64,000 nucleotides of DNA from the NCBI GenBank assembly GCA_937124615.1, contig CAKZKR010000064.1, positions 1 through 64,000 on the forward strand, read 5' to 3'. Below are positions 1-8,089 of this stretch, piece after piece. The DNA comes from an uncultured bacterium (lineage in GTDB: Bacteria; Hydrogenedentota; Hydrogenedentia; Hydrogenedentales; Hydrogenedentaceae). The notes beneath the pieces are model-generated. The model searched no databases. It was given only the letters and a program-made list of their open reading frames with translations, and had not been told where the DNA came from. The translations under genes were made by a program, and so were the position numbers. Position 1 is the first letter of the stretch, and each line of letters starts with the position of its first letter.

Positions 1-461
1 AAAAAAATATTTATTGTATTCATATTCGTTATAGTCTTGTTACAAGTAGCAGAATAGACAATTATCCTAATTATGCTTTTATTTATCCTTTATGCAACGA
101 GTATCTCTCTGGTGAGAAAAAAATAACCCAATATATTCCTTACCTATTTACTTTAACAACACAAGCAGGTTTAGGATATCTTCTTGTAGAAAAAGGGAAA
201 ATACTATTTGCAAATGATACTGCGACAGAGTTTCTGGAATTACCTGAAAATACGAACAAAACATTTTTAATAAAAAATTTTTTCCCTAAAGTTCGATTGT
301 CTTCTAACATAAATTCAAAAAATTACATAATATAAAATCCTATCTCAGTAATAACAAAAAGTGGCAAAAGAAAATGGATAAAATTATATCTCAAAAAAAT
401 AAAAATTAATTGTGGTTACATAACTAATATATACTTTTATGATATTACATCTGTAAAAGAT
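1..461 (+). pseudogene. N-terminal PAS part of a broken sensor kinase (5' end outside window)
   Basis: One frame is open from base 3 to a TAA at 333-335, and the same frame is then open again through 461 into the next fragment. The translation up to the stop contains a PAS-like stretch (LLVEKGKILFANDTATEFLE, from about base 180). After the stop it continues as a plausible PAS core ending in FYDITSVKDVEEQLR, the usual end of a PAS/PAC unit before the next one. A single stop therefore splits what looks like one continuous PAS domain. The 5' end lies outside the window. It could be a decayed gene or a base error in the assembly; the sequence alone cannot decide. Confidence 0.55.
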
Positions 462-836
462 GTGGAGGAACAATTAAGAATATTCAAATATATTGTTGAC
501 AACGCTGGAAATGAATTCTATCTATTGTACCCTGATGGAAGATTCGCTTATGTTAACGAGTCTGCTTCGAAGAGTCTTGGTTATGACTTACCAACATTTA
601 GAAAACTCAGTGTCCCTGAAATTGATATTTTATATACAGCCGAGAAATTTAAAAAACATTTTAATGACCTTAAAAATGGATACGATAAACCTTTTTTTAC
701 AATTCATAAACATAAAGACGGTCATCTTGTTCAAAAAGAAATAAAATCAGTATATCTAAAAATAGGGGAAGGAAAAGAATTCATTTATGGTTTTGGTCAA
801 GATATAACACAAAGAAAAAAATGGAGCAATTTTTAG
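462..836 (+). CDS. PAS domain fragment, split from the downstream histidine kinase
   Basis: This 124-residue reading frame opens with GTG in the middle of an unbroken frame, so the start is probably not a real one. It is a full PAS/PAC unit: YLLYPDGRFAYVNESASKSL, then a PAC end with FGQDITQRKK. PAS units bind small ligands or cofactors and signal to a kinase. Normally DITxRK is followed at once by a coiled linker (MEE.. type). Here that linker, MEQFLEREHLYSRM, lies in the -1 frame and starts the next gene. The fragment and the kinase overlap by 16 bases at a run of seven A. I read it as the middle part of one multi-PAS/GAF kinase. Confidence 0.6.
   Translation: MEEQLRIFKYIVDNAGNEFYLLYPDGRFAYVNESASKSLGYDLPTFRKLSVPEIDILYTAEKFKKHFNDLKNGYDKPFFTIHKHKDGHLVQKEIKSVYLKIGEGKEFIYGFGQDITQRKKWSNF
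815..821 (+). other. A7 run at the junction of the PAS and kinase frames
   Basis: Seven adenines directly precede TGG in the PAS frame, and with the last A they make the ATG of the kinase frame. One additional A, or a -1 slip, would join the two frames into DITQRKK-MEQFLERE, the sequence expected for a PAS-to-linker junction. Possible causes are a homopolymer error in the assembly, a real frameshift mutation, or transcriptional or ribosomal slippage. Confidence 0.6.
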
Positions 837-2605
837 AAAGAGAGCACCTATATTCCCGAATGATATTAAGTGTATCTAAAAAGATAGATAAAACATCTAA
901 TGAGATACTTTATGATTTTTTAAAAAATGCATTAGAACTTACAAATTGTTATGCAATTACATTATTTAGTGATGAAGTAGGAAAAAGTCTATTTGAAACA
1001 GATCTTATTGAACGACATAAAATCTCACTGTATAAAGAAGATATTGAAGGAGAAATAAAAGAAGTTATCGAAAAATTAGAAAATGAATATCTAAATAATC
1101 CAAATATAAAAAAGGTTCTATTCCCTATTACGGAAGAATTAATAATACAAAGTAAAAATAATAATAAAACAAAATTATCAATTATATATATACCCATAAA
1201 AGATAAAAACTTAATTCGAGATGTAATATTATTCTTTAGACTCGATAATAGTTTTGAGGAAGAAGAAGTTAATCAAATTCACTTTTTTTGCAACTCAATA
1301 GGGGATATCGTTAGAAGAATACAAACAGAAGAACACTTAAAAATTAGAGACAAAATATTAGAATCTGCTTCCAAATGTGCCTCAATACTTTATACATCAC
1401 AACATTGGGAATATAACATAAAAGAAGTTTTGGAAATATTGGGAAATTCCATAAATGTTAGTAGAACTTACATATTTAGAAATAAAACACTGAAAAACGG
1501 GGAAATTTTAACAGATCAGTTATATGAATGGTCTGCTCCAGGAATTAAACCACAAATAGATAATATAACATTACAGTCTTTTAATTATATGAAAAATGGT
1601 TATAAACGATGGATTCACTTGTTATCCAATGGTAACCCTATTTTTGGTTGTGTGAAAAATTTTCCAGAATCAGAAGGAAAATTACTTTTTGAACAGGATA
1701 TAGTTTCTATAGCGATAGTACCTATTTTTGTTTTTGGTGATTGGTGGGGATTAATAGGTTTCGATGATTGTATAAAAGAAAGACAATGGTCATCTGCAGA
1801 AATACATGCGTTAAAAATTGTAGCAGACATGATAGCCATAGCTATAGAAAGACAGTGTAAAGAAAATCTAATTAAAGAAAAAGAAAAAAAACTACAAGCA
1901 ATAGAAAAATTGTCTTCTTTGGGAGTTATGGCAAGTGGTATAGCACATGAAGTCAATAATCCTTTAACTATAATTTCTCTGGCCACACAGTACTTGAGTA
2001 AGTATATTAATGAGGAAGAACACTCTATAAAAAATATTACTCCATTTATAAATAAAATACAGAAGAATATTATAAGAATAGAAAATTTAATAAAAGCATT
2101 AAAAATATTTTCAAGGCAAGAAACAAAACATAATCTTCAACCGTCCAATTTAGATAAAATTATTGAAGAGGCCATAGAACAAACTAAACAAAGAATAGAA
2201 TTACAGAATATAAAGCTTATATATGAGAATGATAACAAGGATTTATTCGTAGAGGCAGTTCCTGCGTTGTTGACACAGGTTTTTGTAAACATATTAACAA
2301 ACTCTGCGGATGCGGTAGAGGAGGTAAACTCTCCTGAAATATCAATAAAAGTTGTTCTAATAAACAGTAATATCAGAATTGAAATAGAAGATAATGGACA
2401 CGGGATACCAAAAGAAATTCAAAACAAGATTCTTGAACCTTTTTTTACAACAAAAGAAGTAGGGAAGGGAACAGGGCTAGGTTTAAGTCTTTCAAAATCC
2501 ATTATGGATATTCATGGGGGAACATTAGAGTTAGATAGGGACACAGAAAAGACAAGATTTATTGTTACAATGAGAAAATATGAGAGGACAAAAGATGCAG
2601 AATAA
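821..2605 (+). CDS. Sensor histidine kinase with two GAF-like domains
   Basis: This 594-residue protein has no membrane segment. Residues about 10-165 and 185-345 look like GAF sensor domains; the second has the typical end FGDWWGLIGFDD. A HisKA dimerisation domain follows, with H-box GIAHEVNNPL and phospho-accepting His376. The HATPase_c domain shows the N box (NILTNSADAVEEV), G1 (EDNGHGIP), F box (EPFFTTKEVGKGTGLGL) and ends near residue 590. It should autophosphorylate and pass phosphate to the regulator that overlaps its 3' end. The ATG at 821 is probably not the native start, because the preceding PAS frame appears to belong to the same protein. The signal sensed is unknown. Confidence 0.88.
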   Translation: MEQFLEREHLYSRMILSVSKKIDKTSNEILYDFLKNALELTNCYAITLFSDEVGKSLFETDLIERHKISLYKEDIEGEIKEVIEKLENEYLNNPNIKKVLFPITEELIIQSKNNNKTKLSIIYIPIKDKNLIRDVILFFRLDNSFEEEEVNQIHFFCNSIGDIVRRIQTEEHLKIRDKILESASKCASILYTSQHWEYNIKEVLEILGNSINVSRTYIFRNKTLKNGEILTDQLYEWSAPGIKPQIDNITLQSFNYMKNGYKRWIHLLSNGNPIFGCVKNFPESEGKLLFEQDIVSIAIVPIFVFGDWWGLIGFDDCIKERQWSSAEIHALKIVADMIAIAIERQCKENLIKEKEKKLQAIEKLSSLGVMASGIAHEVNNPLTIISLATQYLSKYINEEEHSIKNITPFINKIQKNIIRIENLIKALKIFSRQETKHNLQPSNLDKIIEEAIEQTKQRIELQNIKLIYENDNKDLFVEAVPALLTQVFVNILTNSADAVEEVNSPEISIKVVLINSNIRIEIEDNGHGIPKEIQNKILEPFFTTKEVGKGTGLGLSLSKSIMDIHGGTLELDRDTEKTRFIVTMRKYERTKDAE

Positions 2606-3323
2606 TCAAAAAAAAATATTTATACTGGAAGATGAAGTAGATTTGAATGAAATGATAGCAATTGAATTAGATAGTAGGGGATATGAAACAAATACCTTTT
2701 ATAATCCAAAAATTTTTATGAAGGCTTTTTCTGAAGTAAGCCCAGACCTTTTGATAACTGATATAAGATTACCAGAAATATCGGGAATAGAAATTGTAAA
2801 AATGGTAAAGGAAACGAATATTTTTACTCCACCAATCATAACAATCACAGCATATAATGATATTCCCGCTCAGACTTTATATCAGTTGGGAGTTGAATCC
2901 GTTATTTATAAACCTTTTCAATTAAATCTATTAACATCTACAATTCAAAGACTCTGCATTCCTGCAGAGGATAGATTACAATTAGGAATCGACCGGCAAG
3001 AACAATATTTAGGTTGGGTTCGAAAAATAGATGATAAAAAGACAGAGGATATAAATCTCGGCAGGGGAGGCTTTTCTTTTTCTATAGAGGAAAAAATAGG
3101 GAATGATGAGGTTATAGAATTCTCCCTTAAAATTAATAATCGACCCGAAATTATACTATCAGGATTAGGTATTGTTCGATGGAATATAATCAACTTACAA
3201 AACCATAAAGAAAGAATTGTAAATAAATACGGAGTGGAATTCGTTTATTTAGAAGATAAAAGTAAAGATTCTGTACTGGAGTTTGTATATAATAATAGGG
3301 TAATACCCTATATTCCTTTTTGA
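2595..3323 (+). CDS. Response regulator with receiver and PilZ-like output domain
   Basis: The start at 2595 has GAGAGG just upstream and overlaps the kinase end by 11 bases, so the pair is co-translated; an in-frame ATG at 2580 is less likely. Residues 1-120 form a receiver with phospho-accepting Asp56 (LLITDIRLP), a switch Thr in TITAYND and the conserved Lys in IYKPFQ. The C-terminal half has a PilZ-like core: DINLGRGGFSF, then a strand pattern ending YGVEFVYLEDKSKDSVLEFV. PilZ domains usually bind cyclic di-GMP through RxxxR and D/NxSxxG; here the RxxxR is not seen and the Ser position is Gly. It is probably a REC-PilZ protein acting by protein contact, with uncertain ligand binding and no DNA-binding domain. 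Confidence 0.8.
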   Translation: MQNNQKKIFILEDEVDLNEMIAIELDSRGYETNTFYNPKIFMKAFSEVSPDLLITDIRLPEISGIEIVKMVKETNIFTPPIITITAYNDIPAQTLYQLGVESVIYKPFQLNLLTSTIQRLCIPAEDRLQLGIDRQEQYLGWVRKIDDKKTEDINLGRGGFSFSIEEKIGNDEVIEFSLKINNRPEIILSGLGIVRWNIINLQNHKERIVNKYGVEFVYLEDKSKDSVLEFVYNNRVIPYIPF

Positions 3324-3339
3324 AAAAACGATAAGTGTA

Positions 3340-3351
3340 TATAATTATAAT
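3340..3351 (+). promoter_or_regulatory. Candidate -10 elements before the lipoprotein gene
   Basis: Two adjoining TATAAT hexamers lie 27-38 bases before the ATG at 3378. A TTGAAA at 3320-3325 is a poor match in spacing to either. AT-rich DNA gives such boxes by chance, so this is a suggestion only. Confidence 0.3.
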
Positions 3352-3377
3352 AAATTAAAGAGAAGAAAGGACAAAAT

Positions 3378-3980
3378 ATGAAAAAGTATTTGAATACAGT
3401 TTTACTTACAGTGATAATCACTTCGACAATAATCTATAGTTCAGGATGTCAGACCTATGGTGAAGCAGCGGGATTAGGTGCTGCATTGGGGGGGGCAGCA
3501 GGTGCCATAATAGGACATCAATCGGGACATGCTCTTGAAGGAGCGGCTATAGGTGCTGTTCTTGGTGGGATAACGGGTTTAGTTGCTCATGATATAAAGG
3601 CACAAAAAGCAAAATCTGCACAGCAAACAACAGCCGAGTATAATTATCAGCCGAGTCAAGGTGAACGATTGGCTTTTGAAAGGGCAGAAGTTTTACCTAA
3701 TGTAGTAACACCAGGGAATATGATTGAGGCAACAGTTCAATATGCTTTATTAGGAACAGGCTCAGGAACATCGGTAACAGAAACAAGGAGTTTACTAAGA
3801 GGAGAACAACTTATTGCAGATATTTCATCTTCAACTTTTAACAGAAATGATGGAACATGGGTCAGCAGTCAACAATTTAGACTTCCGCCTAACTTATCTC
3901 CTGGACAATATACAGTATTATTTCGAGTTTCGACTAAACTATCCTCAATTTCAGGCAAGGCCACATTTGTTGTAGACTAA
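3378..3980 (+). CDS. Glycine-zipper lipoprotein
   Basis: The 200-residue product begins with a lipoprotein signal: KK, a hydrophobic stretch, and a lipobox-like SSGC with Cys24 as the acylation site. Residues about 28-70 form a glycine zipper (GLGAALGGAAGAIIGHQSGH, then AAIGAVLGGITG), as in the 17 kDa surface antigen and OmpA-like glycine-zipper families. A Lys/Gln linker and a C-terminal beta-rich domain of about 110 residues follow, the latter of unknown function. It is expected in the outer membrane. An AGAAGAAAGGA ribosome binding site precedes the start. The following gene begins 3 bases after the stop, so they are likely co-transcribed. Confidence 0.75.
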   Translation: MKKYLNTVLLTVIITSTIIYSSGCQTYGEAAGLGAALGGAAGAIIGHQSGHALEGAAIGAVLGGITGLVAHDIKAQKAKSAQQTTAEYNYQPSQGERLAFERAEVLPNVVTPGNMIEATVQYALLGTGSGTSVTETRSLLRGEQLIADISSSTFNRNDGTWVSSQQFRLPPNLSPGQYTVLFRVSTKLSSISGKATFVVD

Positions 3981-3983
3981 AAA

Positions 3984-5285
3984 ATGATTAAAAAAAGTAT
4001 ATTTACTTTTATTTTCTTCATAGTTTTATTAGGCAATTCTTTTATGATATTTGCAGAAGTATATGCAGGAATATCTAAAGTTACAATTAATCCAATAAAA
4101 CATGGATTAAAAGTCCAATTAGGTGGTTATGGAGAAAGGCAGGGGAAACCTGCATTAGGTACTCACGATGAAACTTGGGCCAAAATATTAACATTAAAAA
4201 ATGAAGGGAAATATTTGTTTTTAATAACATTAGATATCTGTCATGTCCCCTGGAGTTTGGTAGAACATACTGTAAAAAAGACCCACCTACCTTTTATCAA
4301 TAACGATAATATTGTAATAATGGCAAGCCATACACACGCAGGTCTTGAGGGAATGTCCTTGGACGAAAGAAACATAGTTAATAATCCCAATATAGGCATT
4401 TTTGATGCACAAGTTCTTGAGTATATATCATCACAACTGTCAAAAGGGATACAAGAATCTGCAAGAAATCTTTTCCCTGTTACCTTTTCCTCGGGAAGAA
4501 TTGAAACAAAGGGATTTAATAAAAATAGAAGAGATGAAAATCTACCTACAGACCCATATCTCAGTGTATTAAGATTTGACAAAGACAATAAACCATGGGT
4601 TGTATTTGTTAATTTTACTGCACATGAAACCATAATGACACCCAATGAGATGCTTCTATCCGCAGGTTATCCAGGAATAATTCAAAGAACTGTAGAGATA
4701 TTTTATCCCGGCGTAACTTGTATGTTCTCAAATGGTGCCGAGGGAGATGTTGCTCCAGCGGGTTATCAGGGTTCTTCCTCATGGGAATCAATGGAGAACT
4801 ATGGACTTAGTTTAGCAAGAATTGTCATAGATATTATAAAAGATTTAAAACCCGAACCCATAAAAATATTCAAACATAATGTTTTATGGAAAGATTTACC
4901 TGGAAAGCAGGTAGCCCCTGACTTCTTCAAAATCGCTGGTGATGAATATAATGTCTCAGAAGAAATTGTAAATGCTATGATAAACCAACTTTTTCCATCA
5001 AAAGCATCTTTCCATCTAATTCAAATTAATGATTGTGGAATAGTTACATTTCCAGGGGAACCTATTACCGAAATAGGTATGAATGTAAAACAGAAACTAA
5101 TAAATCATGGAATAAAGACACCTATTGTTACCTCTCTTACAAATGACTTAATAGGGTATATTCTAACTGAAAAAGAGTATAACAAAAGCGGATATGAGGT
5201 AACAGCCTCTTTTTATGGACCTGAATTATGTAAAATAATCCTCTCAACAATAGACGAACTAATTCAGAATAGTAGTAGTAAATAA
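3984..5285 (+). CDS. Exported neutral ceramidase-like hydrolase (N-terminal domain type)
   Basis: This 433-residue protein starts with a signal peptide (MIKKSIFTFIFFIVLLGNSF, mature part from about residue 26). It matches the N-terminal fold of neutral/alkaline non-lysosomal ceramidases: AGISKVTINP at the start, LGGYGERQGK, LFLITLDICHVPW, and zinc-ligand motifs MASHTHAG and NFTAHETIM; FSNGAEGDVAP follows. Many environmental bacteria hold short paralogues of this family that lack the C-terminal domain and whose substrates are unknown. A lipid or amide hydrolase role in the periplasm is therefore only a family inference. It is tightly coupled to the lipoprotein upstream and convergent with serC. 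Confidence 0.75.
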   Translation: MIKKSIFTFIFFIVLLGNSFMIFAEVYAGISKVTINPIKHGLKVQLGGYGERQGKPALGTHDETWAKILTLKNEGKYLFLITLDICHVPWSLVEHTVKKTHLPFINNDNIVIMASHTHAGLEGMSLDERNIVNNPNIGIFDAQVLEYISSQLSKGIQESARNLFPVTFSSGRIETKGFNKNRRDENLPTDPYLSVLRFDKDNKPWVVFVNFTAHETIMTPNEMLLSAGYPGIIQRTVEIFYPGVTCMFSNGAEGDVAPAGYQGSSSWESMENYGLSLARIVIDIIKDLKPEPIKIFKHNVLWKDLPGKQVAPDFFKIAGDEYNVSEEIVNAMINQLFPSKASFHLIQINDCGIVTFPGEPITEIGMNVKQKLINHGIKTPIVTSLTNDLIGYILTEKEYNKSGYEVTASFYGPELCKIILSTIDELIQNSSSK

Positions 5286-5291
5286 GAATGT

Positions 5292-6383
5292 TCATCCATG
5301 TGTTCGCACAAATTCTTTCATAAATTGTGCTAATGCTTCACAACCTTCATAAGGCATTGCATTATATATTGATGCTCGACAACCGCCTACAGAACGGTGC
5401 CCTTTTAACTCTGTTAAGCCTTCTGCACTTGCCTTAGAAATAAATTCTTTTTCGAGTGTTTCATCCGGAAGACGAAAAGTAATATTCATTCTCGAACGAC
5501 TATTTTTTTGGGCATGTCCTATATAAAAGCCGTTGTTTTCATCGATAACTTTATATAACAGTTCCGATTTCTTTTTATTTAATTCTTCTATTTTATACAA
5601 TCCACCTATATCTTCATATAACCATTTTACAACCAGACCAACAATATAAATACTCCAGGTAGAGGGTGTGTTATAAAGGGAATTGTTCTCCACCATCAAA
5701 CGGTAGTCCAGAAGTGATGGGAGTTTTTCCGGTACAAGGGATAATAAATCTTCGCGAATTATAACCACAGCAATTCCTGAAGGACCAACATTCTTCTGGG
5801 CACCCGCGTATAATAAAGCATACTTTGTTATATCGATAGGTCGGGAAAGAAAATCAGAAGAAGCATCACAGAACAATAACTTATCACCAATATCCGGCTC
5901 ATTAAAAAACTCAATTCCTTGAATAGTTTCGTTAGAAGTAAAATGCACATATTTCGCTTCATCTGAGATTTTTAACTCAGAAGAATCAGGCATACGAACA
6001 TAATTTTCACTCTTTCCAGACCATATTTCTCGAACGGTTCCATGTTTTTTCCCTTCACTCATGGCTTTCGATGCCCATGAGCCTGTGTTAATATAGTCAG
6101 CAGAAGCACCATTTAAAAAATTTATTGCTAACATTGAAAACTGCATAGTTGCACCGCCAGGTGTAAAAATAATTTTATAATTATCCGACATATTCAATAA
6201 TTTTTTTATGTAATTTTTGGCATTTTCTATAATCTCATCAAATATCTTTGAACGATGACTTATTTCCATAACCGAAGCACCTGCTCCCGGATAGGCCAAC
6301 AATTCTTGTTGTGCCTTTAATAAAACAGGTTCTGGCAACATTGATGGACCCGAAGAAAAATTAAAAACACGACCTTCCAGCAT
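5292..6383 (-). CDS. serC: Phosphoserine aminotransferase
   Basis: SerC moves an amino group from glutamate to 3-phosphohydroxypyruvate in serine synthesis, and also serves pyridoxal phosphate synthesis (EC 2.6.1.52). The 363-residue length is normal. Visible hallmarks are FNFSSGPSMLPEPVL at the N terminus, a PLP-phosphate site around TPGGATMQF, the PLP Lys197 in YAGAQKNVGPSG (Lys198 in E. coli), and GHRSVGGCRASIYNAM at the C terminus. It stands alone on the minus strand, convergent with the ceramidase-like gene (6-base gap) and divergent from the methyltransferase at 6435. serA and serB are not in the window. Confidence 0.95.
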   Translation of the reverse strand: MLEGRVFNFSSGPSMLPEPVLLKAQQELLAYPGAGASVMEISHRSKIFDEIIENAKNYIKKLLNMSDNYKIIFTPGGATMQFSMLAINFLNGASADYINTGSWASKAMSEGKKHGTVREIWSGKSENYVRMPDSSELKISDEAKYVHFTSNETIQGIEFFNEPDIGDKLLFCDASSDFLSRPIDITKYALLYAGAQKNVGPSGIAVVIIREDLLSLVPEKLPSLLDYRLMVENNSLYNTPSTWSIYIVGLVVKWLYEDIGGLYKIEELNKKKSELLYKVIDENNGFYIGHAQKNSRSRMNITFRLPDETLEKEFISKASAEGLTELKGHRSVGGCRASIYNAMPYEGCEALAQFMKEFVRTHG

Positions 6384-6434
6384 AATAAACTCCTGTAAAA
6401 TTAAAAATGAATTGATTATAGAGATTTTTGTAAA

Positions 6435-7097
6435 ATGGAGTCCAAGTATATAATTCCGATAATTATATCACAAAAAGTAAAGAGGTTTAAACTTTTAAAA
6501 AAAATGGAAGAATTAGAACAATATAAGCGAGAATCAGTTCCTTACTCACCTCAAGAACCTTATTACAAAGGGCAGGATATAAACTCTTTGAATAAGATAA
6601 AAAGAAATCCTATTCATGTCGTCCTGGATAATTTAAGAAGTGCTTATAATGTAGGATCTATTTTTCGAACGGCAGATGCAGGGGCTGTTGAACATATATA
6701 TTTATGTGGCATGTCAGCACATCCCCCACATAAAAAAATAGAAAAAACCGCATTAGGTGCTCACGAATATATACCATGGAGTTATTATGAAAAAACAAAA
6801 GACTGTGTGACAGATTTAAAAAAGAAATCTATACCAATTATAGCCATAGAAATAACAGATACATCAAAGCCCTGTATTGACTATATCTGGCCATCACCTG
6901 TGGCAGTTGTATTCGGGAACGAAGTTATGGGGATACAAGAAAGAATACTAAAAATCGCTGATGCTATTATTCACATCCCTATGTACGGTTATAAGAACAC
7001 AATTAATGTAGCCACAAGTTTTGGCATCATTCTTTACGACATACTTTACAAGTGGAAAAAGTTAAATCAGCAACGATTTAACTTTTTGTCCTTTTAA
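6435..7097 (+). CDS. TrmH/SpoU-family RNA 2'-O-methyltransferase
   Basis: The C-terminal 150 residues are a SPOUT methyltransferase: motif 1 LDNLRSAYNVGSIFRTADA, motif 2 VVFGNEVMGI, motif 3 IPMYGYKNTINVATSFGI, which form the trefoil knot that binds S-adenosylmethionine and methylates a ribose 2'-OH of tRNA or rRNA. The N-terminal part is short, so this is the small TrmH-like type rather than RlmB. The exact target nucleotide cannot be read from the sequence. An internal ATG at 6504 (MEELEQYK) is a possible alternative start, because the first 23 residues are basic and not typical. The 3' end overlaps the convergent oxidoreductase by 20 bases. Confidence 0.85.
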   Translation: MESKYIIPIIISQKVKRFKLLKKMEELEQYKRESVPYSPQEPYYKGQDINSLNKIKRNPIHVVLDNLRSAYNVGSIFRTADAGAVEHIYLCGMSAHPPHKKIEKTALGAHEYIPWSYYEKTKDCVTDLKKKSIPIIAIEITDTSKPCIDYIWPSPVAVVFGNEVMGIQERILKIADAIIHIPMYGYKNTINVATSFGIILYDILYKWKKLNQQRFNFLSF

Positions 7098-8076
7098 TTT
7101 TTATTTTTTTGCCCGCCTTAAAAGATTCATATGCAAACACAGTTACTTCCACAGAACGCAAACCATCAAGGCCTTTCGACATGGGGTCTCGTTTTTCTTG
7201 TATGGACATGACGAAATCTTGAATTAACCAAAAATCAGGATTATCACCCCAAAAACCCCACTCCGTTTTCATAACAAAATCACTGTATATATTTAATTTT
7301 TGGTTGAAAGCATCTACATACAATACCCCTTTTGTCCCTATAAATTCCATAGTCACATCACCCCATGTCGGGAAACTTTTCGGTCGATTCCAACTTGCAA
7401 TATGGGATACCTGTATCCCTCCTTCCATTTCTAACTGTAAACAGCCCATATCATCCGTTTCCAGTATTCCTTTATGTAGTTGGTTTCCCAGTTCACAATA
7501 GACACTTTCAAATTCTCTACCTAACATCCACCTCAAAATATCCGCGACATGGACAGTATGGTCCATTACAGCACCACCCCCTGATAATTTAACATTTCCG
7601 AACCATCCACCCGGATATGAACCATTATTCGTACATGCAATAGAAAGAATATCTCCTAATTTCCCCGCATTTATATATTCTTTTGCTTTCAAAAGAGGTG
7701 TCAAAAATTTACAAGGAAATGCGACACCTAAACCTACTCCTATCTTTTTACAGGTATTAATCATAAACACGGCATCTTCAATTGTTGTAGCCAATGGTTT
7801 TTCACAAAGTATCCATTTGTTAGCTTGTGCAGATTTTATGACCATTGGTTTATGATTTACATTTTCGGATGTTATGATTACCCCATCTATAGGTAAATTC
7901 AAGAATTCATCTAAATCTTCTATAAATTGAGTATTATACCGTTTACTTGCTTCTCGGCCTCTATCTTTATCATCATCCCAAATAGCCGTTAATTCCACAT
8001 CAGGAATTAAACTTACACAGTGGGCATAACTATATGCATGTAAATGAGCAAAACTCATAATCCCGAGTTTAATCAT
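7078..8076 (-). CDS. Gfo/Idh/MocA-family NAD(P)-dependent oxidoreductase
   Basis: The 332-residue protein has an N-terminal Rossmann fold (residues 1-120) with the family signature CEKPLATT (Lys of the EKP motif) and a C-terminal alpha/beta domain with VMDHTVHVADILRWMLG, which supplies the catalytic His region. The usual GxGxxG loop is altered to GIMSFAHLHAY, which is seen in some family branches. Members oxidise sugars, inositols or sugar acids; the substrate cannot be told here. The AAAGGAGG ribosome site fixes the start. The related gene upstream ends 13 bases before, forming a two-gene unit. Confidence 0.88.
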   Translation of the reverse strand: MIKLGIMSFAHLHAYSYAHCVSLIPDVELTAIWDDDKDRGREASKRYNTQFIEDLDEFLNLPIDGVIITSENVNHKPMVIKSAQANKWILCEKPLATTIEDAVFMINTCKKIGVGLGVAFPCKFLTPLLKAKEYINAGKLGDILSIACTNNGSYPGGWFGNVKLSGGGAVMDHTVHVADILRWMLGREFESVYCELGNQLHKGILETDDMGCLQLEMEGGIQVSHIASWNRPKSFPTWGDVTMEFIGTKGVLYVDAFNQKLNIYSDFVMKTEWGFWGDNPDFWLIQDFVMSIQEKRDPMSKGLDGLRSVEVTVFAYESFKAGKKIKIKRTKS

Positions 8077-8089
8077 TTTATTTCCTCCT

